A program made the translations under genes and the position numbers. Below, one piece after another: positions 41,408-49,843 of a stretch of DNA of 64,000 bases. The stretch is from Bradyrhizobium stylosanthis (lineage in GTDB: Bacteria > Pseudomonadota > Alphaproteobacteria > Rhizobiales > Xanthobacteraceae), in assembly GCF_001641335.1 (NCBI RefSeq), contig NZ_LVEM01000005.1, positions 496,001-560,000 on the forward strand, in the 5' to 3' direction. Position 1 is the stretch's first letter; each line of letters starts with the position of its first letter. The notes under the pieces are model-generated. The model saw only the letters and a list, made by a program, of their open reading frames with translations, did not search any database and was not told where the DNA came from.

Positions 41408-42226
41408 TCAGGCCACCTGCTTGCGATGGGACAGGAACGTCGAGAGATAGGCGCGGAAGCCGTCCTCGCTGCGCGCCATCGCCGTGTAGCGCGCGATCTC
41501 GGCCTCGTCGGCGGGATATTCGTCCCAGAGCGCCAGCGGCCATGCGCCGCTCTCCGCCACCGCGATGGCGTCGACATAGATCGAGGGCAGCACGCCGGCA
41601 GCGGACTCTTCGGTCTCGAACAGATCGTGGTCGACGATGCGCTCGACGGTGACCAGCGTACGCCTGGCGGCATAGGCCATGGTGGCGAGCTCGCGGAAGC
41701 GGCCGATCCTGACATTGCCGGCACGGTCGGCCTCCGGCGCATGAAACAGCGCGACGTCGGGCTTGATCGCCGGCACTACCACCACCTTGCGCGGTTCGCC
41801 GACCGGACTGTCGATCACCTTCCAGTCGGGCCGCACCTCGAGCAGATCGCTGCCGATGATGCCGGCGATCGGCATGAAGGGCACGCCATGCTGCGCCGCG
41901 ATCAGGCCGGCGTGAATCGCGGGGCAGGTGGCATCGCGGAGCGTCACGGTGCCGGCTCGCACCGCAGCGCCGAAACGCGGCGCGCCGCCGGCTTCGCCGA
42001 GCGAGATGGCGCTGGTCTCGAGCGTCTTGACCGCGCCGGCACCGATCAGGAGATCGGCCTGCATGCCGCTGATGGGGACGCAGACCAGATGAAGATCGTC
42101 GATGCCGGCCGAGATGATCGCCGCGGTCGCGGCCATCGCGACGCCGGAACGGTCCACGGGAACGGCGAGCGTTTGCCCTGATGCCACGCGCGCGGCCAGC
42201 GCTTCCAGCGCAACGATCTCGGTCAT
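41408..42226 (-). CDS. CoA-transferase-like protein, subunit A
   Basis: A 272-residue partner of the 40660 gene, with the alpha-chain fold: VASGQTLAVPVDRSGVAM, LHLVCVPISGMQADLLIGAGAV, EAGGAPRFGAAVRAG and PAIKPDVALFHAPEADRAGNV. The characteristic G-G-x-P loop is present (AGGAP), as in glutaconate CoA-transferase A and IpdA. The two subunits act together in the cytoplasm on a dicarboxylyl- or ring-opened acyl-CoA. It starts 31 bases after the TPR-like gene and about 50 bases before its upstream neighbour, in a long minus-strand run. Confidence 0.85.
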   Translation of the reverse strand: MTEIVALEALAARVASGQTLAVPVDRSGVAMAATAAIISAGIDDLHLVCVPISGMQADLLIGAGAVKTLETSAISLGEAGGAPRFGAAVRAGTVTLRDATCPAIHAGLIAAQHGVPFMPIAGIIGSDLLEVRPDWKVIDSPVGEPRKVVVVPAIKPDVALFHAPEADRAGNVRIGRFRELATMAYAARRTLVTVERIVDHDLFETEESAAGVLPSIYVDAIAVAESGAWPLALWDEYPADEAEIARYTAMARSEDGFRAYLSTFLSHRKQVA

Positions 42227-42257
42227 GGGCGTCCTCCGGTGTTTTTTTGATCCTGCC

Positions 42258-43571
42258 TCAAGCCATCGCCGCCTGCCAGCGCGTATCGCGCATGGAGGGA
42301 CGGCGGTGCAGGCGGGCGTCGAGCAGGGTGCGCGCGCGCGAGAGGTCGCCGCTGCGCATCAGCGCGACGATGAAGGTGTCCTCGATCAGCTCGCGCTGGG
42401 CATGGCTGCCGCCGATGCGGACGACTTCGCCAAGGACGGGCGCGAGCGCTTGCACGCAGGCCGCATGATCCTCATCCGCGAAGGCTGCGAGCGCCCGGCA
42501 GATCGCCGGCACCACGGGGCCGGCCGGCAGCTTGCCCTCGGCGAGGCGCTGCTCGATGACAGCAAGCCGGGCGGCAAGCGCCTCGCGATTCTGCGTTGCG
42601 GCGGCGAACAACGCCATGTGGACGTCGGCGAACGGCAGGCTCGATTTCGGGAACAGTTTTTGTGCGGCGCTGTCTGCTTCCGCCCACAGCGCCCGCGGCA
42701 CGGAATGACCGTAGGCCGCAAGGCGCCAGAGCAGCGAGGCGCTGTCGGTGACGATGTTGAGCGGCGGGGCCTGCGTCGCCGAAGGCTGCAGCACGTCGGC
42801 GTAGATCCTGAGCGCCTTCGCCGCATCGCCGTGCTCAAGCGCGCCGAGCGCCTGGTGCCAGAGGATGTGGCCGTGCAGGATGCCGGCGCGGCCGTAAGTG
42901 GGGATCCAGTCATCGACGAGGCGGTCCGCCTCGTCGATAGAGCCGTCCTCGAACATCGCGTGCAGCACCGCGTGCGCGGCGTGGGCGTTGGCGCGGCGCA
43001 GGTTGAAGCCACGCTCGGTGACGGCGCGGCCGCGCGCGACGTCGCCGTTCTCGGTCATCGCCCAGCCGGACATGGTGAGGAACCACCAGTCCTCGTCGTA
43101 GTGCCGCGCGACGCGCTCGCACAGCTCGTGCCTTGCGCGGTCGTGGTCGGGCATGCCCGAGAAGGCGAACAGGCCGAAGGCGCCGAGCGGCAGCGACAGC
43201 ACCACGGCATCGCGCGGCCATGCCTCGACATGCCGGGACATCGCGGCGATGGCGTCGGGCAGCCGGCCCTCGATCGCGAGCGCCAGCGTCTCGACATGCG
43301 AGCGCTCGCGCTCGGTGCCGCGCGTGGCGACGATCTCTCTCGCTCGCGCGGCCTTCTGCCGCGCGAGGTCGCCCTGCTGGTAGAAGGCATGCACGCGGGC
43401 GCGGGCGATCTGGGCGAGCGCGAAATCCGGATCCGCCGCAATCGCACGTTCCAGCGTTTCCGCCGTACCGGTCCAGCCCGCGAGCATGAGGTCGACGCCC
43501 TCGCGATAGGCGGATGCCGCCTCGTCGGATGCGGTGGAAAGCGGCAGTCCGTAGCGATCCTCATGCGCCAT
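42258..43571 (-). CDS. Tetratricopeptide repeat protein of the TTC38 type
   Basis: A 437-residue soluble protein built of helical TPR-like repeats (TLERAIAADPDFALAQIAR, AHAAHAVLHAMFEDGSIDEA, GILHGHILWHQALGALEHGD, SHAQRELIEDTFIVALMRSG). The AHAVLHAMFE and HILWHQAL motifs match TTC38-family proteins. No signal peptide or enzyme motif is present. Function unknown; the family often sits with oxidoreductases. It lies 15 bases after the aldo/keto reductase gene and 31 before the CoA-transferase-like pair, so a four-gene operon (44597-40660) is likely. Confidence 0.85.
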   Translation of the reverse strand: MAHEDRYGLPLSTASDEAASAYREGVDLMLAGWTGTAETLERAIAADPDFALAQIARARVHAFYQQGDLARQKAARAREIVATRGTERERSHVETLALAIEGRLPDAIAAMSRHVEAWPRDAVVLSLPLGAFGLFAFSGMPDHDRARHELCERVARHYDEDWWFLTMSGWAMTENGDVARGRAVTERGFNLRRANAHAAHAVLHAMFEDGSIDEADRLVDDWIPTYGRAGILHGHILWHQALGALEHGDAAKALRIYADVLQPSATQAPPLNIVTDSASLLWRLAAYGHSVPRALWAEADSAAQKLFPKSSLPFADVHMALFAAATQNREALAARLAVIEQRLAEGKLPAGPVVPAICRALAAFADEDHAACVQALAPVLGEVVRIGGSHAQRELIEDTFIVALMRSGDLSRARTLLDARLHRRPSMRDTRWQAAMA

Positions 43572-43586
43572 CGTGGTCTCCCGATG

Positions 43587-44597
43587 TTACGTCGTCCGCG
43601 CGCGGCGGCCCTCGATCGGATAGGCCGGGTCGTTGTAGCCCGGCGTTGACGGATGGCCCGGAACGACCAGCCGGTCGACAAGCGCTTCGTCATCGGCGGT
43701 GAAGCGATAGTCGAGCGCGCTGATGTAGCCGTCCCATTGTTCCTCGGTGCGCGGCCCCGCGACGATCGAGGAGACGAAAGCGGAGTTCAGCACCCAGCCG
43801 ACCGCGAACTGGCCGGCGGTGATGCCCTTCCTCTCGGCGTGAGCCTTGATCTCCTGCGCGAGCTGGAGCGATTCCGGCCGCCATTCCGTCTGCATCATGC
43901 GGGTGTCGTTGCGGCCCGCGCGCGTCTCCTTGTCGGGGGCTGCGTCGGGCCTGTACTTGCCGGTGAGCACGCCGCGCGCGAGCGGGCTGTAGGGCACGAT
44001 GCCGAGACCGTAATAGGAGCAGGCCGGAAAGTGCTCGACCTCGGGCATGCGGTTCATCGCGTTGTAATAGGGCTGGCTCACCGCGGGACGGTCGATGCCG
44101 AGCCGGTCGCAGATGTTGCAGATCTCGGCGACACGCCAGGCGCGGTAGTTCGAGACGCCGAAATAGCGCACCTTGCCTGCACGGATCAGATCACCCATCG
44201 CGCGCACCGTCTCCTCCAGCGGCGTCGCGTGGTCTTCCTTGTGCAGATAGTAGACGTCGATGTGCTCGGTGCCGAGCCGCTTCAGGCTTTCGTCGGCGGC
44301 CTGCAGCACCCAGCGCCGCGACAGCCCGACGCGGTTGGGATCGTCGCCCATGGGATTGGCAAGCTTCGTCGCGAGCACCCAGGATTGGCGATTGCCGGCG
44401 ATGGCGCGGCCGACGACTTCCTCGGACGCGCCCTTCGAATAGGCGTCGGCGGTGTCGATGAAATTGATGCCGGCCCCGCGCGCCTTGTCGATGATCCTTT
44501 TCGATGCGGCCTCATCGGTCGGCCCGCCGAACATCATGGTGCCCAGGCAGATCGGCGAGACCTTCAGGCCGGTGCGGCCGAGCTGGCGGTATTGCAT
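43587..44597 (-). CDS. Aldo/keto reductase
   Basis: A 336-residue NADPH-dependent aldo/keto reductase. The catalytic tetrad is visible: Asp and Tyr in NFIDTADAYSKG, Lys in VLATKLANPMG, His in DVYYLHKEDHATPLEE. LGRTGLKVSPICLGTMMFGG is the standard N-terminus, and AVGWVLNSAFVSSIVAGPRTEEQ the NADPH-binding C-terminal region. It likely reduces aldehydes or ketones in the cytoplasm. It is first in a tight minus-strand cluster with the TPR protein and the CoA-transferase-like pair. The substrate is unknown. Confidence 0.93.
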   Translation of the reverse strand: MQYRQLGRTGLKVSPICLGTMMFGGPTDEAASKRIIDKARGAGINFIDTADAYSKGASEEVVGRAIAGNRQSWVLATKLANPMGDDPNRVGLSRRWVLQAADESLKRLGTEHIDVYYLHKEDHATPLEETVRAMGDLIRAGKVRYFGVSNYRAWRVAEICNICDRLGIDRPAVSQPYYNAMNRMPEVEHFPACSYYGLGIVPYSPLARGVLTGKYRPDAAPDKETRAGRNDTRMMQTEWRPESLQLAQEIKAHAERKGITAGQFAVGWVLNSAFVSSIVAGPRTEEQWDGYISALDYRFTADDEALVDRLVVPGHPSTPGYNDPAYPIEGRRARTT

Positions 44598-44645
44598 GGG
44601 CTATTTCCTCGATACTTCGATGGAGGGCACCATAGCCGCCCAGTC

Positions 44646-44735
44646 CCGTCATTGCGAGCGCAGCGAAGCAATCCAGAGATGCGTCCGCGGAAAGATGCTG
44701 GATTGCTTCGCTGCGCTCGCAATGACGGTGTGGAT
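44646..44735. repeat. Inverted repeat (CGTCATTGCGAGCGCAGCGAAG type)
   Basis: GTCATTGCGAGCGCAGCGAA and its near-reverse complement TTCGCTGCGCTCGCAATGAC are 40 bases apart, with TCCAGAGATGCGTCC between. This is a classical intergenic palindrome of Bradyrhizobium and relatives. Confidence 0.75.
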
Positions 44736-44755
44736 GGAGTCGCGCCCAAACCTCT

Positions 44756-44880
44756 ACCGTCGTCCCGGCGAAGGCCGGGACCCATAGCCACCGAATTTGG
44801 TTTGGCGAAGACGCGTGGTGACCAGCGCGCGCAACATTCCCTCCTGGGGGTATGGGTCCCGGCCTTCGCCGGGACGACAC
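44756..44880. repeat. Inverted repeat (CGTCGTCCCGGCGAAGGCCG type)
   Basis: Arms GTCGTCCCGGCGAAGGCCGG and CCGGCCTTCGCCGGGACGAC enclose about 85 bases. Diverged copies of the same family lie at 53204-53325 and 61888-62026, where the arms read GGCGAAAGCCAGG. Confidence 0.75.
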
Positions 44881-44906
44881 GGAGTGTGTGGCGCAGAGCG
44901 GGTGGC

Positions 44907-45344
44907 CTACCCCGGCCCCTTCAAGATCTTGAACACGCCATTCGCCATCACGATGCAGCGATCATCCACCATCACCTCGGTGCTCATGAAGATCAGGCTG
45001 CGGGTCGAGCGCACCACGCGGGGGCGGGAGATCAGGATGTCGCCGATCTGGCCAGCTTCGACGAAATGGGTGTCGAGCTGCACCGTCGCCATGTATTCCT
45101 TGCCGGAGCTGTAGCGGGCGGCCATGCCGCAGGTGCGGTCGGCGAAGGTCATCATCACGCCGCCCTGGACCATGCCGCGGCGATTGTGGTGCTTGTCCTC
45201 GGTGGCGAGTGCGAATTCGTAATGGCCGTCGACCTTGCGCTCCCACAACGGGCCGATCAGGTGCATGAAGCCGGTGGTCTCCAGGATGCTCCAGCCCTCT
45301 GATTTGAGCCTTGCGGCGACCTTGCTCGTCATCTCTCCGTCCAT
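44907..45344 (-). CDS. PaaI-type hotdog thioesterase
   Basis: A 145-residue hotdog-fold protein. The hotdog/PaaI signature is HHNRRGMVQGGVMMTFADRTCGMAA, followed by YMATVQLDTHFVEAGQIGDILISR. These enzymes hydrolyse aromatic or short acyl-CoA thioesters. The start M-D-G-E-M-T-S at 45344 is chosen; ATG 45332 would drop 4 residues. The longer frame to 45566 is antisense to the divergent Nudix gene and rejected. Repeats at 44646-44880 follow downstream. Confidence 0.85.
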   Translation of the reverse strand: MDGEMTSKVAARLKSEGWSILETTGFMHLIGPLWERKVDGHYEFALATEDKHHNRRGMVQGGVMMTFADRTCGMAARYSSGKEYMATVQLDTHFVEAGQIGDILISRPRVVRSTRSLIFMSTEVMVDDRCIVMANGVFKILKGPG

Positions 45345-45402
45345 CCCTGCAACGCTGTCTCTCCTCGTTTCATCAGATGCGGTCCTGGTGTAGTCAAGCA
45401 TC

Positions 45403-46029
45403 ATGAGAGCTTTCGACGATGCCACCAGACGGAATATCGCAGAGGCCTGCGCCGCATTCGCGCGGCTGCCCGAGATGGCCGAGCCATCGGCGCTGAAGCG
45501 CGCCGCGGTGGTGCTGGCGCTGACCGAATCCAGCGACCGCGACGACACCGCCTTCCTGCTCACCAAGCGCGCATCGAGTCTTCGTTCGCATCGCGGTCAA
45601 TGGGCGCTGCCGGGCGGTCGCTGCGATGCCGGCGAGACGCCGGTGGAGGCGGCGCTGCGCGAGCTTGATGAAGAGCTCGCGCTCAAGCTTTCAGCCGCCG
45701 ACGTGCTCGGCACGCTCGACGACTATCCGACACGCTCGGGCTATCTGATCACGCCGGTCGTGGTCTGGGCCGCCGACAGTGCTGCAATCAGGCCGAACCC
45801 GGACGAGGTGGCCTCGGTCCATCGCATCGCGCTCGATACGATCGAGCGCGACGAGGCCTTCGATTTCACCGCCATCCCCGAAAGCGCCCGCCGCGTCATC
45901 CGCTTCCATCACCAGATGAGCCTGATCCATGCGCCGACGGCCGCCTTGATCTACCAGTTCCGCGAGGTGCTGGCGGGACGGCACACCCGCGTCACCGACC
46001 TGGAACAGCCGGTTTTCGCTTGGAAGTGA
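45403..46029 (+). CDS. Nudix hydrolase, CoA pyrophosphatase-like
   Basis: A 208-residue Nudix enzyme. The Nudix box GRCDAGETPVEAALRELDEE matches GX5EX7REUXEEXGU. SLRSHRGQWALPGGRCD precedes it, and the family extension LGTLDDYPTRSGYLITPVVVW follows. This matches the CoA-diphosphatase/NudL-type subfamily that cleaves CoA or acyl-CoA to phosphopantetheine and 3',5'-ADP. It is divergent from the thioesterase, which handles acyl-CoA, a possible functional pairing. The start M-R-A-F at 45403 is the earliest in-frame ATG. Confidence 0.9.
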   Translation: MRAFDDATRRNIAEACAAFARLPEMAEPSALKRAAVVLALTESSDRDDTAFLLTKRASSLRSHRGQWALPGGRCDAGETPVEAALRELDEELALKLSAADVLGTLDDYPTRSGYLITPVVVWAADSAAIRPNPDEVASVHRIALDTIERDEAFDFTAIPESARRVIRFHHQMSLIHAPTAALIYQFREVLAGRHTRVTDLEQPVFAWK

Positions 46030-46101
46030 GGCAAAGGACGAAAAAATAAGGTAAACGGCACGTTAACGTGACGGTTACCGGATGCCTGCTAAGAGGGCGG
46101 C

Positions 46102-47316
46102 ATGCATCATTCGATTCGAAACTCGCTGACGCTGGTTCCGCTCGCGTTTCTGCTGCTCGCGCCTGCCGCGCGCGGCGGCGAGGCCGACGCGCTGCCGCCG
46201 TTCGTCCGCAATGCCAATGCCCAGCTGCTGTCGCAGTTCTTTGCGCAGGGCGGGGCCTCGCCCGCAGTGCTGGAATATCGCCGCAAGCTGCAGGAGTATC
46301 AGGCGGCGCGCGCGGCCTTCGACGAGGAGGCCGGCGCCTATTGGAGCCAGATCTCCGAGAAGCGGAGAGGCCGCAACGCCAAGCGGCGTAGCGGTCAGCA
46401 GGTCACGCTCGATGACTATGTGCTGGAGCATCCGCCGCTCTATACCGGGCCGAAGCGGCCGGTGAATCCGGAGCCGGAGGAGACGCCGGAGCGCCCGACC
46501 AGAAAGCCGATCCCCGTCGTTTCCGATCTGCTGCGCGCGGCGCAGGAGCTCTACCAGTTCACGCCGCAGCGGCCGTCCAGCGAGGTCGAGTTCAAGCGCG
46601 CCTATGCGCGCTACGCGCTGGCATCGGGACTGACGCGCGAGCAGGCGGTGCGGGTCTATTCGTTCGAGACCGGCGGCACCGGCAGCTACGACGTGCAGGC
46701 GGGCATCGAGCACGGCGGCAAGCGCGCGATCTCGACGGCGATGGGGTACAACCAGCTGCTCACCACCAACAGCGTCGAGCTGCTGGCCGAGCAGGGCCAT
46801 GAGTTCATCCGCGCGCTGTCGGATAAGGTGGCGCGGACCTCGGGCCCGGCGCGCCAGGGGCTCGAGCACAAGCTCGCGGTGCTGAAGAAAATGGTGGCGC
46901 ACGCGAAATCGGTGCCCGACACTTGGTCGGAGCACGAGAAGATCGGCAACACTGCGCAGGGCTGGGCCATGCATGCGATGGTGCTCGATATCGACATCGG
47001 GCCGATGCTGCAGACCCACAAGCTGCTGACGTCGGTGCTGTTCGCCCGCGCCAAGGGTTACAGCCGTCCGCTCAGCGCGGCCGAGCTGGAGATGATGAAC
47101 CTCACTGGCGACGGCACCGGCCTCGACATGGTGACGATGCCGCAGGCGATGCGGGAGCAGGTGCCGACCTCGAACTTCTTCCAGCGCGGCGGCTACGAGC
47201 GCAACCCGGTCGCGATCCGTCACAACACGGTGGCCAAGCTGCTGGCGGTGACCGACGATCGGATGGACTCGAACAGCAGCAAACCCGGTGCAAGGGAGCT
47301 GGCAGGGGCGTTCTAG
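46102..47316 (+). CDS. Exported lytic-transglycosylase-like protein
   Basis: 404 residues with a signal peptide (LTLVPLAFLLLAPAARG, cleaved near residue 25). A Pro/Arg/Glu-rich linker (~80-150) follows. The region ~170-260 resembles a lysozyme-like transglycosylase fold: VRVYSFETGGTGSYDVQAG with a candidate catalytic Glu, then ISTAMGYNQLLTTNSVELLAEQG, where GY-Q-L recalls the GLMQ motif. The remainder is helical. It probably cleaves glycan strands in the periplasm. The assignment is from motifs, and no closer family is known to me. The start M-H-H-S at 46102 has GGCGGC upstream. Confidence 0.75.
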   Translation: MHHSIRNSLTLVPLAFLLLAPAARGGEADALPPFVRNANAQLLSQFFAQGGASPAVLEYRRKLQEYQAARAAFDEEAGAYWSQISEKRRGRNAKRRSGQQVTLDDYVLEHPPLYTGPKRPVNPEPEETPERPTRKPIPVVSDLLRAAQELYQFTPQRPSSEVEFKRAYARYALASGLTREQAVRVYSFETGGTGSYDVQAGIEHGGKRAISTAMGYNQLLTTNSVELLAEQGHEFIRALSDKVARTSGPARQGLEHKLAVLKKMVAHAKSVPDTWSEHEKIGNTAQGWAMHAMVLDIDIGPMLQTHKLLTSVLFARAKGYSRPLSAAELEMMNLTGDGTGLDMVTMPQAMREQVPTSNFFQRGGYERNPVAIRHNTVAKLLAVTDDRMDSNSSKPGARELAGAF

Positions 47317-47329
47317 GACGGTGCTGCTT

Positions 47330-47472
47330 GCTTCACCTCTCCCCGCTTGCGGGGAGAGGTCGGATTGCATCGAAGATGCAATCCGGGTGAGGGGTACAGG
47401 TCCCTCGACCATCTCATGCGTGGAGAGAGGCCCCTCACCCCAACCCTCTCCCCGTAAGAACGGGGCGAGGGA
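47330..47472. repeat. Palindromic intergenic repeat (CCTCTCCCCGCTTGCGGGGAG type)
   Basis: CACCTCTCCCCGCTTGCGGG forms a stem with CGGGGAGAGGT, then GGGTGAGGGG pairs with CCCCTCACCCC, and a second CTCTCCCCGTAAGAACGGGGCGAG hairpin closes it. It is a variant of the 6456-6600 element and may double as a bidirectional terminator between the convergent genes. Confidence 0.7.
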
Positions 47473-47491
47473 GCGCACCGTGACCTTGCCC

Positions 47492-47794
47492 CTATTGATC
47501 CGACCCGAACTTGAACTTGCCGTCGCCTTCGAGATACGGGCCGCTGCGCATGTAGAGCTGGCCGTTGTGGCCGATGAAGAACAGCGTGCCTTTCGGCACC
47601 TTCTTGGCGCCCTTCAGCAGCTCGCCGGCATTGCTGGTGCCCATCTTGTAGGAATAGGTCTTGCCGTCCTTGTCATAGGCATAGCCGGTGTCGGGCTTGA
47701 GCTCCCAGGGCGTTGCCGCGGTTTGCGCCAACGCGGGTGCTGCGAATGCCGCGAGCGCGGCTGCGATTGCAAATGTCTTCGTTGAAAATGCCAT
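47492..47794 (-). CDS. Hypothetical small secreted protein (100 aa)
   Basis: MAFSTKTFAIAAALAAFAAP plus ALAQ is a signal peptide. The mature part is about 75 residues: TPWELKPDTGYAYDKDGKTY, YKMGTSNAGELLKGAKKVPK, GTLFFIGHNGQLYMRSG and a PYLEGDGKFKFGSDQ tail. It looks like a small beta-rich periplasmic domain, common as a hypothetical protein in Bradyrhizobium. The start at 47794 has GGGGAGG at the right distance. It is divergent from the gene at 47988. Confidence 0.75.
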   Translation of the reverse strand: MAFSTKTFAIAAALAAFAAPALAQTAATPWELKPDTGYAYDKDGKTYSYKMGTSNAGELLKGAKKVPKGTLFFIGHNGQLYMRSGPYLEGDGKFKFGSDQ

Positions 47795-47987
47795 GTTTTC
47801 CATCCTCCCCATCCTTGGGGCCCGTCTTGAACAAATCACGAACGGCATTTTCGGGTCAATTCGCAAAACGCCGCAGCGCATCACGTCTTGCCCAGCAGTT
47901 TGTGATTTTCCCTTCGTCCCCTCGCGACTATGTTCCGCTTTCCGTCTAGAACGCAATTCGACAAAAATATTGGTGGGGATGATTCGG

Positions 47988-48467
47988 ATGCGCCATGTGA
48001 TCAAACTTTGCTGGGCTGCTGCATTGTCGCTGACGGCGCTGGCGCCGGCTGCCCGGGCCGACGACTACCAGCTCAGCCATAACCAGCGGATTTCCTGCAG
48101 CCGCGGCCTTGCCCCGGGCAAGCTGAACACGGCTACCTGCAAGTCCTACACCTATCTCTTCAACACCAGGACCTCGGAATATTTCCGCTGCCAGGTCTCG
48201 CTGGCGCTGACCCGCGACAACAAGGAGGTCATCAACGTCCAGACCGACGGCGGCTGCACCAAGAAGCCGCGCATCTTCGAGACCGACGGCCATTACGATT
48301 TCGACGCCACCGAGACCGAGCCGCCGAACACCAACTCGTTCTTCGGCCCCGGCGGCTACTCGATCTGGGCTGCCGACATGAACGCGCAGAAGATCCGCGG
48401 CTGCATCACCATCTCCTCCGGCCTCGGCTCGGACATCTCCAAGTGCCTGGATATGACCTTCCAGTGA
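47988..48467 (+). CDS. Hypothetical secreted cysteine protein (159 aa)
   Basis: A signal peptide (LCWAAALSLTALAPAARA, cleaved before DDYQL) is followed by a cysteine-bearing domain: NQRISCSRG, LNTATCKSYTYLF, FRCQVSLALTRDN, DGGCTKKP and RGCITISSGLGSDISKCLDM. Six Cys suggest three disulfides. No family is recognised. GGTGGGG lies about nine bases before ATG 47988; ATG 47979 is the alternative. The palindromic element at 48474 follows. Confidence 0.75.
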   Translation: MRHVIKLCWAAALSLTALAPAARADDYQLSHNQRISCSRGLAPGKLNTATCKSYTYLFNTRTSEYFRCQVSLALTRDNKEVINVQTDGGCTKKPRIFETDGHYDFDATETEPPNTNSFFGPGGYSIWAADMNAQKIRGCITISSGLGSDISKCLDMTFQ

Positions 48468-48473
48468 GGGTGT

Positions 48474-48600
48474 TCTCCCTTCCCCGCTTGCGGGGGAGGG
48501 CCGTCGCCTATGAGCCCGGCCGGGTCTGAGCCAGCGCCTCCTGAGGGCCCGCCGCAGGCGGGCGTCTCGAAGGATGTGCCGCGGACGGCTGCGCCACCTC
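48474..48600. repeat. Composite intergenic repeat
   Basis: A short hairpin (CCTTCCCCGCTTGCGGGGGAGG) is followed by TCCTGAGGGCCCGCCGCAGG and CGTCTCGAAGGATG, the pieces also seen in the 4334-4445 element. It looks like two truncated repeat families joined end to end. Confidence 0.55.
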
Positions 48601-48732
48601 GCCGCACCCGCCGGGTTCCCAAAAGCCGAGCCGGAACGGCCATTTACCGCAGTCCTGTTTTGCCTTTTGGATGGGTTGACCCGCCTGCCTCATCCGGCCA
48701 ATTTCGCCGCCGGTTTGGGGAGTACAACAACC

Positions 48733-49680
48733 ATGAAACGTTCGATTTTCGGCGTGGCCGCGGCTTTTGCTCTGGCGGCGTCGGCACCTTGCGCGCATGC
48801 GCAATCCTTCATCAACGTGCTGACCGGCGGCACCTCCGGCGTCTACTATCCGCTCGGCGTCGCGATCGGGAAGATCTACGGCGACAAGATCCCGAACGTG
48901 AAGACGCAGGTGCAGGCGACCAAGGCGTCGGTCGAGAACCTGATCCTGCTGCAGCAGGGCCGCGGCGAGCTGGCGTTCACGCTCGGTGACTCGCTGAAGG
49001 CCGCCTGGGAGGGCGAGGAAGAAGCCGGCTTCAAGACCAAGCTGGACAAGCTGCGCACCATCGGCGCGATCTATCCGAACTACATCCAGATCGTCGCCAC
49101 CGCCGAAAGCGGCATCAAGACGCTCGCGGACCTCAAGGGCAAGAGCCTGTCGGTCGGCGCGCCGAAGTCGGGCACCGAGCTGAACTCGCGCGCGATCCTC
49201 GGTGCCGCCGGCATGAGCTACAAGGACCTCGGCAAGGTCGAGTACCTGCCGTTCGCCGAATCCGTCGATCTCATGAAGAACCGCCAGCTCGGGGCGACCC
49301 TTCAGTCGGCCGGCCTTGGCGTGGCCTCGCTGAAGGACCTCTCGACCTCGGCCTCGATCACTGTCGTGTCGGTGCCGAAAGAGACCGTCGACAAGATCGG
49401 CCCGCCCTTCATCTCGGCGACCATTCCCGCCAACACCTATACCGGCCAGGACAAGGACGTGCCGACCGCGGCCGTGGTCAATTATCTCGTGACCTCTTCG
49501 GCCGTCTCCGACGACCTCGCCTACCAGATGACGAAGCTGGTGTTCGAGTCGCTGCCGGAATTGCAGAATGCACATGCGGCGGGCAAGGAGATCAAGCTCG
49601 AGACCGCCGCCACCGGCAGCCCGGTTCCGCTGCACCCCGGCGCGATCCGCTATTACAAGGAAAAGGGGCTGATCAAGTAA
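48733..49680 (+). CDS. TAXI family TRAP transporter solute-binding protein
   Basis: A 315-residue periplasmic binding protein. MKRSIFGVAAAFALAASAPC plus AHA is the signal peptide. NVLTGGTSGVYYPLGVAIG and the following AFTLGDSLKAAWEGEEEAGF and SVGAPKSGTELNSRAILGAAG are TAXI-TRAP signatures. The bound ligand is unknown (TAXI proteins bind small organic acids such as 2-oxoglutarate or glutamate). It precedes the fused permease by 163 bases, a gap that contains a palindromic repeat, and it belongs with the DUF1850 gene in the usual TAXI trio. Confidence 0.93.
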   Translation: MKRSIFGVAAAFALAASAPCAHAQSFINVLTGGTSGVYYPLGVAIGKIYGDKIPNVKTQVQATKASVENLILLQQGRGELAFTLGDSLKAAWEGEEEAGFKTKLDKLRTIGAIYPNYIQIVATAESGIKTLADLKGKSLSVGAPKSGTELNSRAILGAAGMSYKDLGKVEYLPFAESVDLMKNRQLGATLQSAGLGVASLKDLSTSASITVVSVPKETVDKIGPPFISATIPANTYTGQDKDVPTAAVVNYLVTSSAVSDDLAYQMTKLVFESLPELQNAHAAGKEIKLETAATGSPVPLHPGAIRYYKEKGLIK

Positions 49681-49696
49681 GGTCGGCTACCGCAGC

Positions 49697-49790
49697 GGGG
49701 CGTCATGGCCGGGCTCGTCCCGGCCATCCACGTTCTAAGGCGAGGCAAGAAAGATCGTGGATGCCCGGGACAAGCCCGGGCATGACGGTG
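49697..49790. repeat. Inverted repeat (GTCATGGCCGGGCTCGTCCCG type)
   Basis: GCGTCATGGCCGGGCTCGTC is answered by GGACAAGCCCGGGCATGACG after about 50 bases. Copies at 56622-56715 and 58232-58322 share the arms and the CATCCA loop. It sits inside the TRAP operon between the binding protein and the permease. Confidence 0.75.
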
Positions 49791-49843
49791 CGGATGGACC
49801 GTGCCAATGTCATAAGACGTGATGCTGGGCTGAGGACGATTTG

